DNA of 64,000 nt, from the NCBI GenBank assembly GCA_001749745.1, contig JWTM01000475.1, positions 62,001-126,000 on the forward strand, in the 5' to 3' direction. The notes beneath the pieces were generated by a model. It had not been told where the DNA came from and did not search any database. It was given only the letters and a program-made list of their open reading frames with translations. Source of the DNA: Candidatus Marispirochaeta associata. Lineage in GTDB: Bacteria > Spirochaetota > Spirochaetia > JC444 > Marispirochaetaceae. The translations under genes were made by a program, and so were the position numbers. Shown piece after piece: positions 38,901-45,939 of this stretch (positions are counted from its first letter, which is position 1; each line of letters starts with the position of its first letter).

Positions 38901-39253
38901 AGGCGAACTACGGCGTCGAATTGATCAAGCTTCTGACCTCCTTCCAGGACTGGGAAGAGGAGGTTGCTGAAGATGAGGGGAACACATTTCTCATCACGGC
39001 CCTCCACCGGGAGGAGCTGCAACGCTTCCTGCTTGTAAACCGCTACAACGATGTCCTCTGGTTCAACAAGGACCGCTTCGAGGATCTCCTCTGGTGGCTC
39101 TTTTGCATCGCCGTACTGCGGATGCCGACCTCCGAGGAGGGCGCGGAACGTGAAATGCAGTTGTTCGAGCGGATCACCGCCTGGTTGACCATAGAGGAGA
39201 CCTCCGCTTACCGGATGCTGAAACTGATCGAACTCTTAGAAACGGAGGCGTAG
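35924..39253 (+). CDS. Large GH13 (alpha-amylase family) protein with unknown flanking domains
   Basis: 1109 residues. An N-terminal ~260-residue region is unrecognised. The TIM barrel has GH13 region I (SDMVPNHTG, near 352), region II with the nucleophile Asp (IIRFDAAMTL, near 470), region III with the acid/base Glu (LLLAEAFWM, near 537) and region IV (FMNNPDEETAF, near 597), where Pro replaces the usual His before the last Asp. A catalytically competent glycosidase or transglycosidase is likely. The final ~300 residues are mostly helical and unrecognised. The ATG overlaps the stop of the activase gene, so the two are made together. The stop overlaps the convergent gene by 18 nt. Confidence 0.8.
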   Translation: MIFRIDARTTYQLPGEFFDRHKRPILGSFHAARELSHRVNQQRDTIADPESLIKASELYGLSLIDRLSGILIKEALENRSLEGVGKEEERELTSLFLQSHGEGREKAPFFPEICCDLIRLRVSNENPLAAPLEELIDDRELEAAKALERLLSSAADIQLEGSGLLDILRMPFQLHPDSVAAQLRFIRSSWPLPEGEFDLEILSALDFLSEEERPFFGGGPGPQLPYVFDTEEQEGFSPDTEWMPLTVMLAKNVLVWMDQLARKYDSTIETLDQIPGAELDRIAGMGFSSLWLIGLWRRSPASKRIKHLCGNTEAEASAYSLAAYEIAPELGGDKALERLRIEAAKRGIRLASDMVPNHTGIDSDWIYDHPDYFLQVPVSPYPAYSYTGENLSRREGYGTYLEDHYLDRSDAAVVFKHVEETTGRERFIYHGNDGTHMPWNDTAQLNYLNPEVREAVIQTIIGVAKQFPIIRFDAAMTLAKQHIRRLWYPSPGQGGAVPSRAEHAISEQSFDRALPKEFFREVVDRVAEEAPGTLLLAEAFWMMEGYFVRSLGMHRVYNSAFMNMLKSEENDKYRETIRNTLEFDREILKRFVNFMNNPDEETAFAQFGGGDKYFGVCTMLATMPGLPMFGHGQIEGLKEKYGMEYRTALIEEQADPEIEARHKREIVPLLRKRALFAGAENFTLFDFVTPAGVNQNVFAYANRSGDETVLVLYNNALESAKGTIRSSVPYRDKQRGGNLHQRNLGEALDVPDNPRSWLIMRQHQNGLEFIRNCREIARYGLNADLPGYGTQLYWEMRVVADDAEGRYRSLAEELAGAGCRNIDGEIRRLHMRPLHKTLSEVLSPARIERLREALYKGAPLPDEFFGDLETGYRRFLQQAAEEFPPTAMPADREVLVNRTVAESLKQIVRIASLDLAADAEEEGIAGPRGYLQRGLEMRSDAALILTAWTLIEHIGATFGKPGEPEYSSTLIDEWHLGAALRDIFQEAGLSDEKANYGVELIKLLTSFQDWEEEVAEDEGNTFLITALHREELQRFLLVNRYNDVLWFNKDRFEDLLWWLFCIAVLRMPTSEEGAEREMQLFERITAWLTIEETSAYRMLKLIELLETEA

Positions 39254-40813
39254 CAGGGTTATATCGTCGGCAAAGTCCGAATCCCGGGAGGCATCCAGCA
39301 CCGCCTGTGGTATCCGGGAGAGCTCCTCGCTGGCTAACTCCCGGGCCATCAGCCGATGGAGCGCATCCCTTCCAAAGGGCTCGCCGTTCGCACCGACCTG
39401 CTCATAAAGTCCGTCGCTGTAGAGATAGAGGGTGCTCCCTTGCGGGAGGACCTCTTCCCGGGTTTCGAAGCGGGCTTCGGGATTCATCCCGATCACCGGT
39501 CCGCTCAGCTCCAGGCTCCGTACGGTTCCGTCGGGCGCGATCAGATAGGGGGGAACCCCGCCGCCGCAGGCATAGCGCACTCTTCCCGTGCCGGGGGAGA
39601 AGATGCCGAAGAAGAGAGAAAAATAGAGCTCGTTGTGATCCTCCATCGGCAGCCGTCGGTTCATCCGACTCAGGATCTCCGCCGGATCACGCAGCCGTCC
39701 CTCGGATGCCTCGACCCGCAGCATATGGCCTACCGCGGCGGCATGCAGCGCAGAGCCGATCCCGTGTCCGGAGACATCGATTATAAAGACCGCAAAGCTC
39801 TCCCGGTCCAGCCAGTCGTAACCGAAGAAATCTCCGCCCAGCCGTTCCGAGGGGCGAAAGAGCCACTGAACCTGGGGTCTGCCGACCGGAATCGGGGCGG
39901 GAAGCAGGGACTCTACATACTCCGCCGCCTCTTGTAGCTCCTCCTTGAGCCGCTGCTGATAGCCGAGAATCGCCTTTAAATAGTCCCGTTCGGCCCGCTG
40001 CAGACGCTTCCGCTCCAGGGCCGCCTCTATCCTGACTCGCCATACCGCCGGAGCCATATCCTTGTTGAGAAAATCGGTCGCCCCCGCCTGGAGGGAGCGG
40101 TTGATCGATTCGGGATCGTCCGCGCCGGAGATCACCAGCACCGGGATATCCTGGGAGACTCCCTGCCGGTCCAGGAGCTCGAGGAGCTCGAATCCGTCCT
40201 CGTCCCCCAGACAGAGATCGAGAATCAATGCATCGGGGCCGCTCTCCTCGAGCTGTTCGCCCCCGGAGCGCAGATCCCGAGCCTCTACGACCCGAAATCC
40301 GTCGGCCCGCATCAAGCGGCCGAAAATGGAACGAAAAATCTCGTCGTCGTCGATAAGGAGCAGGGTACCTTTGGCCCCGGCCAAATCGCTCTCGACGCTT
40401 CTCTCTCGCTGCATCGAAACCGGACGATAATTTTCGCCCGCATCGCCGCTCAAGAGCCCCAAGATTCGACTCGCGGCGAAGATAATCCCGTGAACGTCGG
40501 GAAGAATATCGTCGACTTGGGCACTATCGATGAAGCCCCGGATCTCCGCTGCTGCAGCGAGGATTGAATAGAGCGGACGGGAGAGCTCTCGTCGCAAAGC
40601 CGGAAGTTCAGCTTCATCCGGGATCTCTCTGAGATCCCGATCCACCGCGGCGGTGAGAATCTTCATCTGCTCGTCTACGGTGCGCATCTGATTTAGGAAC
40701 TCAGACCAGCCGAACTCGGCCAAATCCTCTCGCAAGAGTTCGCTGTAGCCGGCGATATGGCTAAGGGAGTTTTTAATCTGGTGGCGGATCTCAGCTAAGG
40801 AAGCAGACAGCAT
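39236..40813 (-). CDS. DHp-like/REC/SpoIIE phosphatase switch protein
   Basis: 525 residues from ATG 40813; a longer frame would run through the promoter. The N-terminal ~60 residues look like a histidine-kinase dimerisation helix with a His in EIRHQIKNSLSHIAGYSELL, but no ATPase domain follows. A receiver domain (about 147-265) has LLLIDDDEIFR and the acceptor Asp in LILDLCLGDEDG. The C-terminal PP2C/SpoIIE phosphatase (about 315-525) keeps its metal ligands in GGDFFGYDW, IIDVSGHGIGSAL, LYSDGLYE and FADDITLL. Such REC-SpoIIE proteins dephosphorylate STAS anti-anti-sigma proteins; the STAS protein at 62403 is a candidate target (inference). Confidence 0.88.
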   Translation of the reverse strand: MLSASLAEIRHQIKNSLSHIAGYSELLREDLAEFGWSEFLNQMRTVDEQMKILTAAVDRDLREIPDEAELPALRRELSRPLYSILAAAAEIRGFIDSAQVDDILPDVHGIIFAASRILGLLSGDAGENYRPVSMQRERSVESDLAGAKGTLLLIDDDEIFRSIFGRLMRADGFRVVEARDLRSGGEQLEESGPDALILDLCLGDEDGFELLELLDRQGVSQDIPVLVISGADDPESINRSLQAGATDFLNKDMAPAVWRVRIEAALERKRLQRAERDYLKAILGYQQRLKEELQEAAEYVESLLPAPIPVGRPQVQWLFRPSERLGGDFFGYDWLDRESFAVFIIDVSGHGIGSALHAAAVGHMLRVEASEGRLRDPAEILSRMNRRLPMEDHNELYFSLFFGIFSPGTGRVRYACGGGVPPYLIAPDGTVRSLELSGPVIGMNPEARFETREEVLPQGSTLYLYSDGLYEQVGANGEPFGRDALHRLMARELASEELSRIPQAVLDASRDSDFADDITLLRLRF

Positions 40814-40820
40814 ATCTACG

Positions 40821-40849
40821 ACCATAGGGACCCTAAGCGGCTTGGTCAA
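40821..40849 (-). promoter_or_regulatory. Leaderless-type promoter of the DHp/REC/SpoIIE gene
   Basis: On the minus strand TTGACC (40849-40844), 17-bp spacer, TATGGT (40826-40821). The -10 ends 7 nt before the ATG at 40813 with no ribosome-binding site between. Confidence 0.65.
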
Positions 40850-40870
40850 GTAGATTTTGTCTTCTGCCGC

Positions 40871-40899
40871 TTGCAACGGAGGAGGCTTGAAGTTAGTAT
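40871..40899 (+). promoter_or_regulatory. Leaderless-type promoter of the SDR-like gene
   Basis: TTGCAA (40871-40876), 17-bp spacer, TAGTAT (40894-40899), ending 7 nt before the ATG at 40907. It points away from the promoter at 40821-40849; the two -35 boxes are 21 bp apart. Confidence 0.65.
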
Positions 40900-40906
40900 C
40901 ATTGCC

Positions 40907-41557
40907 ATGGGAAACGCTGTGCTGCTGATCTCGAGGCATTCGCCGCCCGATCCGCTTCTCAATTTCTATCTCGATCGGGGAGACACCATATTCGTCGCCG
41001 GACCGGCCCCGGCCGAGGGCGATACCGCCGCCGAAGGCTATCGACTCCTGCCCTGGAATCCCCGCTCCCCTATCTCGGCCCGGAATACCCTGCTCACCCT
41101 GGAAAACGAGTCGGTCGCCTTAGATGAGGTCATATTGATCTATGAACACGGCGAGGAATCCCGACCGCTGCACCAGATTGCCGGCTCTATTATCGATATC
41201 AGCCTCGACTCGGCGATCAGGGGGACCCTCTTCATCGCCAAGGAGGTCTTGAACCACTTCGACCAGCGCGGCAAAGGGGAGCTCAGCCTGATTCTCTGCG
41301 GCTACCCGGCTTCGGTACGCCCGACCCTGGAGGCCTCCATGGAGGGGGCATTTCGGGAGATGGGCAGCGCCCTTTTCCAGGTCTACCGGGAGAGCTCAAT
41401 CCGGATTCGCGGCTTTGAGGACCACCGGGAGGATCCGAAGGAGTTCTACACCGCGATCTGCGAGCTCCTGCGTCGGGAAGACGAGAAATCCTGGGGGCGC
41501 TGGAACAGACCGGGGGATCGCGGCGGCCTGCGTTCCTATTTCAAACGTGCGGATTGA
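40907..41557 (+). CDS. SDR-like protein lacking dehydrogenase catalytic motifs
   Basis: 216 residues from ATG 40907. Not firmly recognised. The layout (AVLLISRHSPPDPLLNFYLD at the start, ARNTLLTLENESVALDEVILIYEHG, then DISLDSAIRGTLFIAKEVLNHF) recalls a short-chain dehydrogenase Rossmann fold. However, the TGxxxGxG nucleotide loop and the YxxxK catalytic pair are absent. It may be a non-catalytic relative, and this is an inference from pattern alone. It is transcribed divergently from the REC-SpoIIE gene from a 93-bp shared region, which suggests a linked role. Its TGA stop lies inside the -35 of the next gene. Confidence 0.65.
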   Translation: MGNAVLLISRHSPPDPLLNFYLDRGDTIFVAGPAPAEGDTAAEGYRLLPWNPRSPISARNTLLTLENESVALDEVILIYEHGEESRPLHQIAGSIIDISLDSAIRGTLFIAKEVLNHFDQRGKGELSLILCGYPASVRPTLEASMEGAFREMGSALFQVYRESSIRIRGFEDHREDPKEFYTAICELLRREDEKSWGRWNRPGDRGGLRSYFKRAD

Positions 41558-41582
41558 CTGGCATCCCTATTCGGGCTAAGGT
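41554..41582 (+). promoter_or_regulatory. Promoter of the symporter gene; -35 contains the upstream stop codon
   Basis: TTGACT (41554-41559) contains the TGA stop of the preceding gene; 17-bp spacer; TAAGGT (41577-41582). The -10 ends 9 nt before the ATG at 41592, predicting a leader of 2-3 nt. Confidence 0.55.
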
Positions 41583-41591
41583 CGAACGGTC

Positions 41592-42815
41592 ATGAAAATC
41601 TGGATAAAAGTCCTCCTCGGATCCGTCATCGGCGGTCTGTTGGGAGCATACCTGCCTGTCGCCGGGGAGTCCTTCTTTCGGATCTCCGCCCCGTTGGTCA
41701 TCAATATCGGGTACTACGTCCTCTTTCCGCTGGTCTTTTTCTCCCTCGGTCTGGGCGTCTTCGAGCTGCGAAAGGAGGCCCTGACGTTACGGGTACTCGG
41801 CCGATCCGCTCTCTATCTGGTTGCATCTACCTTGCTGTTAACATTGATCGGGATCGCCTCGGTACTGCTCCTCGCCCCCGATCGTATTCCTATCATTATC
41901 GAACAGGAAGCTGCCTACGCGGTGCCGAGCTTCACCGATATCCTCTATATGATATTCCCCCGAAATATATTCTCCCTCTTCTCCGCCGCCGGGACCTATC
42001 TGCTGCCCCTCTACATGCTGGCCTTCTTCCTGGGGCTCAACTTTACCTTCGACCGGTCGATCACTAAACCGGTGGTTCAGCTCTTCGATTCCCTCTCCCG
42101 CATCCTCTACCATGCAAACCGCTTTTTAGTAGAGATCCTGGGTCTGGGGATGATTATTCTCACGGCGAGCCTCTTCTTTACCGTCCGCAGTATCCCCGAG
42201 TTCGAGCTCTTCGGTCAGCTGCTGCTGCTTCTGACCATCGACACCGTGCTGATCCTCTTTGGGGTACTGCCGTTGATCCTCTTCTTTCTGAGCGGCAAGG
42301 AGAATCCCTACAAGTGGCTCTACGGCATCATTACCCCGCTCTTAGCGGCCGCCGTTTCGGGGGATATCAATTTTACTCTCGGGAGTCTGATTCATCACTC
42401 CCGGGAGAACCTCGGGGTCTCCCGCAGGGTCGGCTCGGCGGTACTCCCCCTCTACGCCCTTTTCGGGAAAGCCGGTTCCGCCCTTGTTTCCAGCGTGGCC
42501 TTCATCGTTATCCTGAAGTCCTACTCCTCCCTGGGAGTAACCTTCGCGGCGGTGCTCTGGGTAATGCTCTTCGTCTTCCTGGTGTCCTTCATGACCGGAC
42601 CATTCCCGGGTAGCGGGGTCTTCATCAGCCTGGCCCTGCTCTGCAGCTGGTACGGTAAGGGAATCGAGGAGGGCTACCTGATCCTGCGACCGGTGATGCC
42701 CCTCCTGATCAGTTTCGGCGTCTTCCTGGACACCGCTACCGCCGCCTTCGCGACGATGCTCGTCGCCCGGCATGAGGAACAACAACACGAGATATTCGTC
42801 AATGATTACGCTTAA
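41592..42815 (+). CDS. Dicarboxylate/amino acid:cation symporter (SDF family)
   Basis: 407 residues, eight or more membrane helices plus re-entrant loops. The family is indicated by the N-terminal VLLGSVIGGLLGAYLP, the serine-rich first hairpin region, and the C-terminal hairpin-2 stretch MTGPFPGSGVFISLALL followed by VFLDTATAAFATMLVA. The Na+/substrate-binding NMDGT motif is not evident in its classical form, so this is a divergent member. It probably takes up dicarboxylates or acidic amino acids with Na+ or H+; the substrate is uncertain. No standard Shine-Dalgarno is present. Confidence 0.78.
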   Translation: MKIWIKVLLGSVIGGLLGAYLPVAGESFFRISAPLVINIGYYVLFPLVFFSLGLGVFELRKEALTLRVLGRSALYLVASTLLLTLIGIASVLLLAPDRIPIIIEQEAAYAVPSFTDILYMIFPRNIFSLFSAAGTYLLPLYMLAFFLGLNFTFDRSITKPVVQLFDSLSRILYHANRFLVEILGLGMIILTASLFFTVRSIPEFELFGQLLLLLTIDTVLILFGVLPLILFFLSGKENPYKWLYGIITPLLAAAVSGDINFTLGSLIHHSRENLGVSRRVGSAVLPLYALFGKAGSALVSSVAFIVILKSYSSLGVTFAAVLWVMLFVFLVSFMTGPFPGSGVFISLALLCSWYGKGIEEGYLILRPVMPLLISFGVFLDTATAAFATMLVARHEEQQHEIFVNDYA

Positions 42816-42817
42816 GC

Positions 42818-43465
42818 TTAGTCGGCCAGCTTTAGCCGGAATCCGGCGTTGAAGAAGACCGTCAGCTGATCGAGCAGAGGATCGCCGTCCCAGATGTGGA
42901 AAACCGGCAGGTAGGTACGCACCGCCGGTCGGAATGAGATCTTCTCGTTCACCCGCCAATCCATGAAGAGACCGGCCTGGGGAAAGATAAAACGTCCCGG
43001 ACCGATAAAGTAGTTCAGCATCTCGCTGTGGGCCGCCTCCTCCCCGGGGGCGGTAACGGTGGGAATCCGAAAGATCATCGTCGGCGAGAGTATAAATCCC
43101 CAGGAGATATTCTCCCTCCAGTCGTAGGTGAAGGCGAAGGCGGGATCGAGCATGAGACTAAGAACATACATCTCCCGTTGCTCGATCTGTGCCGGCCGCG
43201 GGCGGTCCCAACCCTGAAAGGCGTAGTTCGTGCCGTAGAGATAGATAGCAGGGTCGAGGCTTATGCGCCCATCCAGTGGAATAGAGACGCCGAATCCTAC
43301 CGGGGTTAAAAGCGGATCGGGAGCACCGGTTCCCTCGTCGTCCGCCGGTTCATCGATCATCCAGAGGATCCCGGAATGGAAATCCAGAGCGTCGATATCC
43401 AACGCAAAGAGCGGTAGGGTGCAGAGGAGGGCGAGGAGAATAGCGATCAGCAGATTGCGTCTCAT
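42818..43465 (-). CDS. Exported hypothetical protein, probable outer-membrane beta-barrel
   Basis: 215 residues; not recognised. A signal peptide (LLIAILLALLCTLPLFA) is followed by alternating hydrophobic/polar stretches rich in Phe, Tyr and Trp, such as ISLDPAIYLYGTNYAF and ISFRPAVRTYLPVFHIW. It ends with FFNAGFRLKLAD, typical of a small barrel though without a terminal aromatic. An outer-membrane or periplasmic location is likely. It is transcribed after, and probably separately from, the DUF2259-like gene. Confidence 0.65.
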   Translation of the reverse strand: MRRNLLIAILLALLCTLPLFALDIDALDFHSGILWMIDEPADDEGTGAPDPLLTPVGFGVSIPLDGRISLDPAIYLYGTNYAFQGWDRPRPAQIEQREMYVLSLMLDPAFAFTYDWRENISWGFILSPTMIFRIPTVTAPGEEAAHSEMLNYFIGPGRFIFPQAGLFMDWRVNEKISFRPAVRTYLPVFHIWDGDPLLDQLTVFFNAGFRLKLAD

Positions 43466-43474
43466 GATGCCCTC

Positions 43475-43503
43475 AATATAGCACCGCGCGGCTTCTTTTT
43501 CAG
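43475..43503 (-). promoter_or_regulatory. Promoter of the barrel-like gene; -35 contains the upstream stop codon
   Basis: On the minus strand CTGAAA (43503-43498) includes the TGA stop of the upstream gene; 17-bp spacer; TATATT (43480-43475), 9 nt before the ATG at 43465. GAGGG lies in the gap and may serve as a ribosome-binding site. Confidence 0.45.
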
Positions 43504-44192
43504 CGGATCTTGACCGTCTCGACCATGTAGCGGATATCGGCCCCGTCTCCGTCGAGCTGCTCCTTCTCGATCACGAATACGAGCGAAACCTCGTCCGGCG
43601 CATAGAAGACCTGTTTTATGCGGTAACGCAGCACTCCCTTACGGTAGAAATCGGGGAGTCCCACGGTAAATTCCCGGCTAGAGCCGTCGGCTTCCGAGAC
43701 CTTAAGCTTCAGATGAAAAGCCGAACTGACCTCGGGACCATCCCCTCGGCTGGCCTGGACCAGATCGACGGCGACGCTGCTCTTGCGCTGGAAATCGCGG
43801 AACTCCAGGTGAGACTGGGGTTCGGCGCCGTTCATTAAGAGATAGACGACCCGGCCCGCCCGAAGATGGTCGATGCCGTATTTCTTGATCCTATCTACAT
43901 TCTGGGCAAAAAGGGTGTAGAGCGCGCCGGAACCGTCCTGCCCCGCCTCTACATCGACCGGATAGACCCCGCGCATTCTTCCCTGGGGAACAAATTCGTT
44001 GGCGTGCACATCGACTAGATAGAGTTCGGCATAGGGCTGGGAGGATGAATCGTCTATGCCGTAGTAGCCGAAGAGAAAATACCGGGAGTTGACCGAGAAC
44101 CCGAGGTTAACATAGGAGGCCACATCCCCCGCCTGCAGGCTCAGGGCGACACAGAGTAGGAGTATAACGGCAAAAACGCCTCGTTTTTTCAT
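43500..44192 (-). CDS. Secreted DUF2259-like protein
   Basis: 230 residues from ATG 44192 with AGGAGG 8-9 nt upstream; an earlier in-frame start lacks one. A signal peptide (VFAVILLLCVALSLQA) precedes a mature region beginning VNLGFSVNSRYFLFGYYGID and YAELYLVDVHANEFVPQG. This pattern of a WD40-like blade resembles the DUF2259 predicted secreted proteins found in spirochaetes. The C-terminal part (RYRIKQVFYAPDEVSLVFVI) is also characteristic. The function is unknown; a periplasmic location is likely. Confidence 0.75.
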   Translation of the reverse strand: MKKRGVFAVILLLCVALSLQAGDVASYVNLGFSVNSRYFLFGYYGIDDSSSQPYAELYLVDVHANEFVPQGRMRGVYPVDVEAGQDGSGALYTLFAQNVDRIKKYGIDHLRAGRVVYLLMNGAEPQSHLEFRDFQRKSSVAVDLVQASRGDGPEVSSAFHLKLKVSEADGSSREFTVGLPDFYRKGVLRYRIKQVFYAPDEVSLVFVIEKEQLDGDGADIRYMVETVKIR

Positions 44193-44266
44193 CTCTACAA
44201 TCCTCCTATATTGAGTATCGATCAGCAACGGCAAAAGTTGAGACCTTAATAGTAAATTCGCGGAGA

Positions 44267-44295
44267 TTGAACACTCTGTTCTTTTTCGTCAGAAT
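44267..44295 (+). promoter_or_regulatory. Leaderless-type promoter of the 268-aa membrane protein gene
   Basis: TTGAAC (44267-44272), 17-bp spacer, CAGAAT (44290-44295), ending 6 nt before the ATG at 44302. The intervening AAGGTC is too close to the start to act as a normal ribosome-binding site. Confidence 0.5.
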
Positions 44296-44301
44296 AAGGT
44301 C

Positions 44302-45108
44302 ATGACTTTAAGCCTGCGGAATGCAATTCTGTTGATAGGCCTCGCACTCAATCTGCTGCTCCTGGGGGGAATGCTGCTGGGACTGGGACAGATAGCGCCG
44401 GCGGAGAATCTGTCGCCCCTGGATCCTCTAGAAATAGGCCGCTGGTCCCTCAGGGCCTACGACGGCCAACTGGCGGCGCTGTTCGCTATCGAGATATTCA
44501 CCTTCTTCAGCGTCCTTATCCTCTACCTCCGGTTTCGAAAAACCGCATCCCCGGAGATATTCTTCTTCCTGCTCTACCTCTTGAGTCTGGGGGCGGAGGG
44601 AATGAGCATCCTCCCGGCGGTGATGCGGAGCCTGCAGGCGCCTATCTATACGGATATCCTTATCGTCAAAATAATTCAGATGGCCCGTCTTTTCGGGGTA
44701 TTCTCCCTTTTCGGCGCCGGGCTCTTCGCCAACGGGATGCAGTATCAGAAGCTCTCCATCGCCTTCGGGATCGCCCTCTTAACCGCCTTTACCTTCGCCT
44801 CCCTGCTGCCGGTGCCGGATCCCGGTTACAACCTGCAGAACGGCAATGAGATGCATCAGATAAGCGATTTGATGATTGTGGTAGGAATCTTGAAGATCTT
44901 GAGCGTGATCAACTTTATCGTGGCCTGGATCCGCAATAGTATTCGGGACTATCTCTGGCTGGGAGTCGCCTCCGCGGCGGTGTTGCTCGGCTCCAAGGGG
45001 CTTCTCGAGCCGGAGACAGCCTGGATCCGCATCCCGGCCATTATTGCGCTGTTAGTCGGGGTACGGCTCTTCGCCCGCCGCACCCATGAGATCTATCTCT
45101 GGATTTAA
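44302..45108 (+). CDS. Hypothetical polytopic membrane protein
   Basis: 268 residues with about seven hydrophobic segments: near 8-28, 55-78, 85-105, 115-145, 150-170, 190-212 and 218-262. Not recognised. The layout resembles 7TM sensor modules of signalling proteins, but no cytoplasmic output domain follows, only a short RTHEIYLWI tail. Its stop overlaps the stop of the convergent kinase-like gene by 4 nt. A stand-alone sensor or transporter are both possible. Confidence 0.65.
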   Translation: MTLSLRNAILLIGLALNLLLLGGMLLGLGQIAPAENLSPLDPLEIGRWSLRAYDGQLAALFAIEIFTFFSVLILYLRFRKTASPEIFFFLLYLLSLGAEGMSILPAVMRSLQAPIYTDILIVKIIQMARLFGVFSLFGAGLFANGMQYQKLSIAFGIALLTAFTFASLLPVPDPGYNLQNGNEMHQISDLMIVVGILKILSVINFIVAWIRNSIRDYLWLGVASAAVLLGSKGLLEPETAWIRIPAIIALLVGVRLFARRTHEIYLWI

Positions 45109-45740
45109 AGGAATAGAAAGGTTGTCGTCCCTGCCGCCAGGGGCATCAGGATGTTGTCGAGATCCTTCAAGGGCATCATCTCGACGACTGTGGCGACTAC
45201 CGCCACTCCCAGGGCCAGTACAAGATCACCGGAAACGGCAGTGGCCGAGATCAGCACCGCCAGAAAGCAGGCTGCGCTGCCGACGATCGTTTTGCCGCCG
45301 GTGTAGGGAATCCTGATTCGGCCGAAGATCTTACCCACCAGGCTGGCGAGTCCGTCGCCGAAGGCGAGAGCAAAGATGGCTATGCTCGCGGCTGGAGCCG
45401 GGTAGAGGAGCAGCGCCAGCATAGCGCCGATACCGAGAGTAACCGGCCCGAGAACAAAATGTCCCAGATCCCGGTCCCGGGAAGCCATGGCCGTCAGGCG
45501 GGAGATCAACACAACCTTGGTACCATTGCAGCGCAGGGTCTCGGCATAGGCGTAGACGATGGTCCCCGCAGCCAGAAGCGCCAAGGTAATCCCCAGATTG
45601 ATCGTAGCGGCCAGCGGAACCGCCGCCACCAGCATATGAATGCTCTTGCGGACGAGCTCGGTTTTAATAGACGCCGGAACCTGAGGGGTGTATATTCTCG
45701 GTAGAATAAAAACTGATTGTTGCTGATCTATAGTGCTCAT
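45105..45740 (-). CDS. Dolichol/phytol kinase-like (phosphatidate cytidylyltransferase superfamily) membrane protein
   Basis: 211 residues with about six membrane helices. The signature is the nucleotide-binding loop region ALAFGDGLASLVGKIFGR followed by PYTGGKTIVGSAACFLAV, shared by phytol/dolichol kinases and CDP-diglyceride synthase relatives. ELVRKSIHMLVAAVP at the start matches the conserved E-RK-H of the kinase branch. CTP-dependent phosphorylation of a lipid alcohol is likely; which isoprenoid or diacylglycerol is unknown. No Shine-Dalgarno is visible. TTGGCA and an AT-rich segment lie just before the ATG, so this too may have a very short leader. Confidence 0.8.
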   Translation of the reverse strand: MSTIDQQQSVFILPRIYTPQVPASIKTELVRKSIHMLVAAVPLAATINLGITLALLAAGTIVYAYAETLRCNGTKVVLISRLTAMASRDRDLGHFVLGPVTLGIGAMLALLLYPAPAASIAIFALAFGDGLASLVGKIFGRIRIPYTGGKTIVGSAACFLAVLISATAVSGDLVLALGVAVVATVVEMMPLKDLDNILMPLAAGTTTFLFL

Positions 45741-45879
45741 AACGTATTAATTACCATGCAGGTTTCGTGCCAAGAATGATTCCACGCCGCTTTAGATTAA
45801 TTCCTTGTTTAGTATAGATTTATTATCACTATTTTTCATGAATCTGCTCTACCCATCGATATGTATGAATTTGTAGAAT

Positions 45880-45932
45880 CAGAAATTCTAAAATCGCTAC
45901 CCTTCGGCCCCGCATAGGGACCGAAGATAGCG
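45880..45932 (-). terminator. Terminator after the CheW-MCP genes
   Basis: On the minus strand a long imperfect hairpin (CGCTA and CTTCGG arms, 45895-45932) begins 8 bp after the MCP stop and is followed by ATTTTAGAATTTC. It terminates transcription before the 45741-45879 gap, which otherwise holds only AT-rich sequence and the upstream region of the kinase-like gene. Confidence 0.7.
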
Positions 45933-45939
45933 TATGGAA

